Of a DNA stretch of 11,117 nucleotides, positions 6,608 to 11,117 are shown in pieces. This DNA is from JAYZDF01 sp036337945 (GTDB lineage: Bacteria > Myxococcota > Kuafuiibacteriia > Kuafuiibacteriales > Kuafuiibacteriaceae), in the NCBI GenBank assembly GCA_036337945.1, contig JAYZDF010000074.1, positions 1 through 11,117 on the forward strand. Reading direction: 5' to 3'. Position numbers and translations under genes: made by a program. The notes below the pieces were generated by a model. That model was not told the DNA's origin. It saw only the letters and a program-made list of their open reading frames with translations, and did not search any database. The stretch's first letter is position 1. Each line of letters starts with the position of its first letter.

Positions 6608-9600
6608 TGAATAACTTTAGAAGAGAGGGAAGTTTATTTTGATGTTGATAGTGAGAGCTATTACCAGGTTTAGCCGTTAGTGCCTGTACGCTAATGCCAG
6701 GCGGGGTGAACTTTCCATCTCCATCCGCATCAATATAGACAGGGTTTGTAAATGCGTAGGCTTTTGCAATCGATTTTTGGCTTGGAATGAGGTTCCCATA
6801 TGGATTCAAGTCTATACCAAAAGAGCCTGCGAGCCCTCCTACAGCATCACTAATTTGTAAACTCGGAACTTCAAGACCAGTGTACACTGGCCACATAGAG
6901 TCTGAACCAACGGTTTCAACAATCAACCAAGAATCTTTTGAGATATTTAGGTCAACATCAATTGTTGCCAGCGACTCTCTGTTTCCTTGCCGCGACTCAA
7001 TTGTTTTGCCGTTCACGATGAAGTTAACGGAATCAAAGTTGATCCAAGAAGGCGTCCTGATTCGAAGACTCATAGACACCTTACCGTCTTTTGTGGCGAC
7101 CGTTTCGCCCATTCCTTTACCGTTGACCGTCAACAAAATGAACGGGCCGTTTGTGACCATCGCTTTTTGATTTTTCATGGCCGCCACAATTTCTAACTCA
7201 TTAATTTGGCCCGGGTTATCATTTGATACCGGCGTATACGTTCGCGGAGAGCCTGGCTCTTCCTCTGAATCGTGAGAGTCACTATTTCCTGTGCCGGTAT
7301 ATTTCTTACCTTGGTTGAGCAACACGAACCAGTCATCCATTGCCCCCGGAAAAGCGATATTCCCTTTGCTCGCGTCATCTGGGTCATTCCTCAAGATTTG
7401 GCCCGCATTAGGTATATTTTCCGGAAGAGGAGCAGGCGGAAGTTCTTTTGGTATCCGATAATGTCGCAGTAGGTCGAAACGCTTGCCGTTGAATACTTCG
7501 ATAGCGTCGTATTCTTCGTTGAATTTGTCTGGTCCGAAAGGTCTACCTTCTAAGGCGAGGAAAAGGTCGCTGGTCGACTCGGTACGGCCAGTATCCGAAT
7601 TGAAATTGTACTGATTGTAATATCCTAAGATCGTGTCTCTTGGATGATTGACTTGAACAACGGTATTTTGCGGTCCATATGCGCCGAGTTTGCGAAGTTT
7701 TTCGAAAATTTCCGTCGGCGTATTTTCATGCCAGCTAAACGAACCTTTTGTGATTTGCCCAGCATCGTACCGCAGTGGAAAACTATTGAAATGACCGCTT
7801 TCAAGTGTTGTCATTTCAAGCCCAACCATTCCTTGTAGTCGCTCTTCAAGGTTTTCTCTGGCAATGACCGGCCGTAAATCTGTGACGAAGTTATGATCGG
7901 TAGCACATGCGATGTCTAAGCCTTCTGAGGCCGCCTCTATTACGCGGGTATCAAGATCCAACGAAGAATCTACTGAATTCGCTTGATGAAGATGATAATC
8001 ACCGGATGCCCAGCCATTAGTATCTACGCTGTGCTTTAGCGTAACAGCGATTTGAGTCAGTTTTCCGGCGGTTACGGTCACCGCTTGCCGAGTAATTTCA
8101 TACTCGATTCCCCTCGAGCAAACCGCCTCGTATTTGCCCGGTCTTACAGATTCGGTCACCGTTCTACCCGGTGCATGAACGATATGCTCAATGAATTCTC
8201 TTGTGCTTGGGTCGTCACCGTTCGTAATCATGTCCGTGGCACGGCGATGTTCCCCAATCTTCAAATCAAAAAGATACTCTCTTGGCAGCAGTGTGGGGTC
8301 GACCTTATCGTGAACGCCAACAAGCGTGCACTTGCCGGGCATGGGTCGACCATCTTCACCGGTAATGTTTACGCTCACGTAGCCCGGCTCTGGAAGAAAA
8401 ATATCGACACTCGTTGTTTTCCCGGCGGTAATTTCAAACGTTTTCCTTTCGCTGGGATATCTCGCTTCAGCAACAACGACATAGCTGTACTTACCTGGCT
8501 CATAGCTCCCGGTGAACTGTCCGTCTCTTGTCGTAGTGTGTTGGTTGTAAGGCTTACCGCTTTCGTCGAAGGTTACGATTGAAATATCTTCTTCGGGAAG
8601 ATTACTGGCTTCCGTACGCACGACTCCTGAGAACCGGCCCGTTGTTTTTTGCCTAATCTCGTGTGTGATATCTCGAATAGATGCGATATCTCGTGAACCG
8701 ATCATGAAGTACTTTTTGAATGAGAACGCTTCATTAGGTTTTAATCGGTCGGGTGGCGCACTGTAAAACGCACCCGTGAAGGCTGAGAACAGAAACGGTA
8801 TCAGGAGGTCATCAACTTCAGCATTATCGTAACCCGCGCGACGCACATAAGATGTTTCCTCGTCGACGACACCACTCATAAAGCCATATGAGACATGGTC
8901 TCCTCGTGTTGCGATAAACGGGGTTACTAACCCCGGTAATTGAGGCAGGCCAGGGGCATCCTTGTAAATATCTTCAAGCGTAAAGCGTATATCAAAGCCT
9001 GCCCCGGGAGCAAAAACATCATTTCCTTTACCAAAAAGTAGCACGTCGCCAGAAGGCATAGGGAAGTTTTGCCCTGCGAGACCGGTCAATGCTTCACCCG
9101 GTAGCTGCAAAGTAGAGCCGCCTTGATTGATAATCGTCGTCGTAATTTCGACGTATGACTTTCCTGGACGTAATCGATATTCGTTGAAAAAAATCAGCCG
9201 ACCATCCCCTACCGCGAAGGTGTTGATGTTGTTCAGCATAGCGAGAAAGTCGCCACTTTCTCCCCGAACAGTGACGACGGCAGAACCGTCCTCTTCGACA
9301 CTGGTCGTGATTCCGTCCTCTACGGGTTCCATGGCTTTCAAAAAGATTGCAGGGAACATTTCTGAGAAGTTGTCGTAACCAGGTCCTCCGTTGTCATCTC
9401 CGTTTACCTGTGGCCGCTGAATGTCAGCGTCAACTAATCCGCCTCCATAAAAACCAAACCCGCGCGAGTATTTACCAGATTGTATGACCACCCTTACTTT
9501 GTCGTTTTGCAGGAGAAAGTCACCGACTTCTCCTAAAGCGCCCGGCCCGCCGATCAGATCACGTCGATTAGTAATCTCGCTGACCGTTGCTCTGGGTGAT

Positions 9601-9680
9601 TTTTTACAACTTGGTATCGAAAAGGTGACCAAGTAAAGTGCGGCTAGAGCCCCAAGAATCTTTATAGTAGAGTACTTCAT
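6585..9680 (-). CDS. CehA/McbA-like PHP-domain metallohydrolase, large lipoprotein
   Basis: This 1031-residue protein begins with a lipoprotein signal (IPSC, Cys25, then Lys-Lys). Residues about 30-345 form a beta-rich N-terminal domain. Residues about 348-555 contain carboxypeptidase-regulatory-like beta modules (GxFSG, TRDGQFTGSYEPGKY, EDGRPMPGK). The PHP metal-site motifs follow in order: DYHLH 561-565, TDHN 594-597, Glu622 and His630 in GHFN, His679 in NHPRD, and Asp801/His803 in SDSH. That is the pattern of CehA/McbA-type hydrolases. A further beta domain ends with DADGDG near the C-terminus, possibly a calcium loop. Named members hydrolyse the carbamate carbaryl, while other PHP proteins are phosphoesterases; the substrate here is unknown. 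The protein probably sits in the outer membrane. The start is backed by GAGG at 9693-9690, and the gene follows the porin by 23 bases. Confidence 0.88.
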   Translation of the reverse strand: MKYSTIKILGALAALYLVTFSIPSCKKSPRATVSEITNRRDLIGGPGALGEVGDFLLQNDKVRVVIQSGKYSRGFGFYGGGLVDADIQRPQVNGDDNGGPGYDNFSEMFPAIFLKAMEPVEDGITTSVEEDGSAVVTVRGESGDFLAMLNNINTFAVGDGRLIFFNEYRLRPGKSYVEITTTIINQGGSTLQLPGEALTGLAGQNFPMPSGDVLLFGKGNDVFAPGAGFDIRFTLEDIYKDAPGLPQLPGLVTPFIATRGDHVSYGFMSGVVDEETSYVRRAGYDNAEVDDLLIPFLFSAFTGAFYSAPPDRLKPNEAFSFKKYFMIGSRDIASIRDITHEIRQKTTGRFSGVVRTEASNLPEEDISIVTFDESGKPYNQHTTTRDGQFTGSYEPGKYSYVVVAEARYPSERKTFEITAGKTTSVDIFLPEPGYVSVNITGEDGRPMPGKCTLVGVHDKVDPTLLPREYLFDLKIGEHRRATDMITNGDDPSTREFIEHIVHAPGRTVTESVRPGKYEAVCSRGIEYEITRQAVTVTAGKLTQIAVTLKHSVDTNGWASGDYHLHQANSVDSSLDLDTRVIEAASEGLDIACATDHNFVTDLRPVIARENLEERLQGMVGLEMTTLESGHFNSFPLRYDAGQITKGSFSWHENTPTEIFEKLRKLGAYGPQNTVVQVNHPRDTILGYYNQYNFNSDTGRTESTSDLFLALEGRPFGPDKFNEEYDAIEVFNGKRFDLLRHYRIPKELPPAPLPENIPNAGQILRNDPDDASKGNIAFPGAMDDWFVLLNQGKKYTGTGNSDSHDSEEEPGSPRTYTPVSNDNPGQINELEIVAAMKNQKAMVTNGPFILLTVNGKGMGETVATKDGKVSMSLRIRTPSWINFDSVNFIVNGKTIESRQGNRESLATIDVDLNISKDSWLIVETVGSDSMWPVYTGLEVPSLQISDAVGGLAGSFGIDLNPYGNLIPSQKSIAKAYAFTNPVYIDADGDGKFTPPGISVQALTAKPGNSSHYQHQNKLPSLLKLFSVFNCHH

Positions 9681-9693
9681 GATTCTATTCCTC
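9681..9693 (-). promoter_or_regulatory. Ribosome binding site of the metallohydrolase gene
   Basis: In minus-strand reading GAGG (9693-9690) lies nine bases before the ATG at 9680, inside the 23-base gap after the porin stop. It shows the metallohydrolase is independently initiated within the operon and confirms its start. Confidence 0.7.
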
Positions 9694-9703
9694 GTTTGCT
9701 CGT

Positions 9704-11035
9704 CTAAAATATATAGCCGGTTAGGAATTCAACCCGATTATTGTTAATCGAACGTTGCTCATCAGAGAATGTACCATTGAGCCCGAAGCGTAACCTTGAG
9801 GATTGACTGTCGTCACCACTCACCCCAGGGAGTTTTATCTTCGGCGTGTAATTAAGAGCAATCGTGTGTTCGATGACCCGGTCGAAGTCATATCGAGTAT
9901 TTGGGTCGAAGTAGCCCAGTCGATATCCAACCTGAAGCTGCCACAATTGATAAGCCCATTGTGCGTGGAAACCTAGGCTCGTCACATCATCGATGCCCGT
10001 GGTTGGAAACTGAGTCGTTTGAACCAATCCTTGAGCCTCAAGTCTCAGTCCGGAAAATTCGACTTGGAGTGACGCTTCTGCTCCCATGACATCTTGATCA
10101 AATTGATTGGGAAGTTCACCGCCTGTTCTCATATCTACAAATCCGGCCAAGTTGAATTTGAGAATATCCGAGTAAAGTGCTGACATCCGAAGAAAGCCTG
10201 CAGGCCGGTCATTATCGTTGAATGATAGAAAGTTGGTTCTGCCGTTGGTGATCGCAAGAGCATATCCCAAATCGAAACCTTCTTCTGAGAGGCCCATTTT
10301 TTCGGAACCTAAAATGAGCCCTACTTGTCGACCTTGGCTAAGGCCTTCTTGCTCAATACCTCGAGTTCTAGTCACGCCTCGAGATTCGATTGGGGCATCA
10401 ATAAAGACACGTCGAATCGTTGATTCAAGTTCACCCAATTCGTAAGGCGCTTTGAATCGTCCAAGTCGGAGTGTCGCCATTTGAGAAATTTCATAATCAA
10501 TAAATGCATCTCTGATTTCGACTGCAAAGAGGGCATTTGGATCATTTGGGCTTTCAGACTGCTCTGCGGCGGTTTCGACAGACATAAATGTTTTTACATT
10601 CTGACCATATTGGCTTGATACTTCGATTCGCGCATTACCAAGACGAAAACCATCATTTCGTCCAACATAGGGGAGGTCATCATTTTCGGTCATTTGACCC
10701 ATGATTCGAATGTAGCCACCGACCTTTACTTTTGTGAGTTGTGAGCTGGTTGGTTTCGCACTTTGAAGTTCGTCGGGCGGAGTCCCTTTGTTGCGCCATT
10801 CTGCGGGCTGTCCTCCTTCGGGAATATTGACTCGTGTTCCAGTATCCGCTTTCCCTTCGGGAGTGGCTGCGACATTCAAACTACCTGAATTTTCTGGAAA
10901 GCTGATCCCTTCATCTGTCGCTGCCGATGAGCTCGTTTTGCTAAGTGGGTTCGCACGTGACTCTTGAATCATAACGAATCCCCCAAAGAAAGCGAAAATG
11001 GTGAAGTACAATGTGGGTCGAATAAATGATTTCAT
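9704..11035 (-). CDS. Outer-membrane porin, phosphate-selective OprO/OprP family
   Basis: This 443-residue protein has a signal peptide cleaved after ESRA (residue 28). A low-complexity linker follows (about 29-100, rich in Ser, Thr, Pro and Gly). From KVKVGGYIRI (103-112) to a terminal phenylalanine the sequence alternates polar and hydrophobic residues as in a beta-barrel, and FLTGYIF is a normal BAM-recognised last strand. The segment LRLGRFKAPYELGELES, a following RG-rich stretch and GRQVGLILG match the style of the porin O/P family, usually about 16 strands and selective for phosphate or polyphosphate. Selectivity cannot be confirmed without the inner-loop lysines. The linker before the barrel is unusually long. 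It is the first gene of the leftward four-gene unit. A weak GGAA precedes the ATG. Only 82 bases of upstream sequence are present, in which I could not identify a firm promoter or Pho box. Confidence 0.85.
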   Translation of the reverse strand: MKSFIRPTLYFTIFAFFGGFVMIQESRANPLSKTSSSAATDEGISFPENSGSLNVAATPEGKADTGTRVNIPEGGQPAEWRNKGTPPDELQSAKPTSSQLTKVKVGGYIRIMGQMTENDDLPYVGRNDGFRLGNARIEVSSQYGQNVKTFMSVETAAEQSESPNDPNALFAVEIRDAFIDYEISQMATLRLGRFKAPYELGELESTIRRVFIDAPIESRGVTRTRGIEQEGLSQGRQVGLILGSEKMGLSEEGFDLGYALAITNGRTNFLSFNDNDRPAGFLRMSALYSDILKFNLAGFVDMRTGGELPNQFDQDVMGAEASLQVEFSGLRLEAQGLVQTTQFPTTGIDDVTSLGFHAQWAYQLWQLQVGYRLGYFDPNTRYDFDRVIEHTIALNYTPKIKLPGVSGDDSQSSRLRFGLNGTFSDEQRSINNNRVEFLTGYIF

Positions 11036-11117
11036 GATGGTTTCCGGAGCTTAGTTCAGTTTGCAGCAAAAGGTAATGGTTCGTCTAAAGCAGCGCTAGG
11101 TGGTGAAAAATTAAGGA

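Noticed and set aside
8052..8582. 176-codon plus-strand frame inside the metallohydrolase gene
   Set aside because: It is antisense to a region with well-recognised protein motifs, and its translation lacks signal, motif or start context.
11036..11117. Possible Pho box or promoter ahead of the porin
   Set aside because: No pair of direct repeats resembling a Pho box, and no -35/-10 pair with acceptable spacing, was found in the 82 bases available.

Overview
The window reads as chromosomal DNA of a Gram-negative bacterium with an elaborate cell envelope. Nearly every gene carries a signal peptide: four encode lipoproteins, one an outer-membrane porin, and two other exported proteins. The multihaem cytochrome begins with a linker rich in Asp-Ala and Pro-Asp-Ala, and a large CehA/McbA-type lipoprotein is present. 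Both are styles I associate with Myxococcota/Bradymonadales-like (former deltaproteobacterial) genomes. That placement is an inference from protein style, not from a marker gene. I see no insertion sequence, tRNA, rRNA or CRISPR array.

Layout from left to right. (1) 1-930, minus strand: an exported protein of unknown function, cut off by the window edge, with a long hydrophilic linker. (2) 931-1282: an intergenic region that is not empty. On the minus strand it holds a recognisable promoter, about 200 nt with several mutually consistent helices, and a strong GC-rich hairpin followed by a T-rich tract. I read this as an undescribed structured RNA or a long regulatory leader. (3) 1283-5438, plus strand: a small lipoprotein, a five-haem c-type cytochrome lipoprotein and a multicopper oxidase lipoprotein. 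The last two overlap by ATGA and look translationally coupled. (4) 5440-11035, minus strand: a tightly packed four-gene unit transcribed leftwards, with a phosphate-selective-type porin, a 1031-residue CehA/McbA-like PHP metallohydrolase lipoprotein, a small exported protein of unknown function and a HAD phosphatase. The two blocks converge with one base between their stop codons.

Two functional modules can be proposed. The cytochrome and oxidase, both probably anchored in the outer membrane, look like an extracytoplasmic redox pair (metal or copper oxidation, or electron exchange at the cell surface). The porin, metallohydrolase and HAD phosphatase look like an uptake-and-hydrolysis module: a porin lets an anionic substrate in, a lipid-anchored metallohydrolase cleaves something in the periplasm or at the surface, and a cytoplasmic phosphatase acts on a phosphorylated product. 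Substrates cannot be read from sequence. The most novel item is the candidate structured RNA at about 1012-1210.
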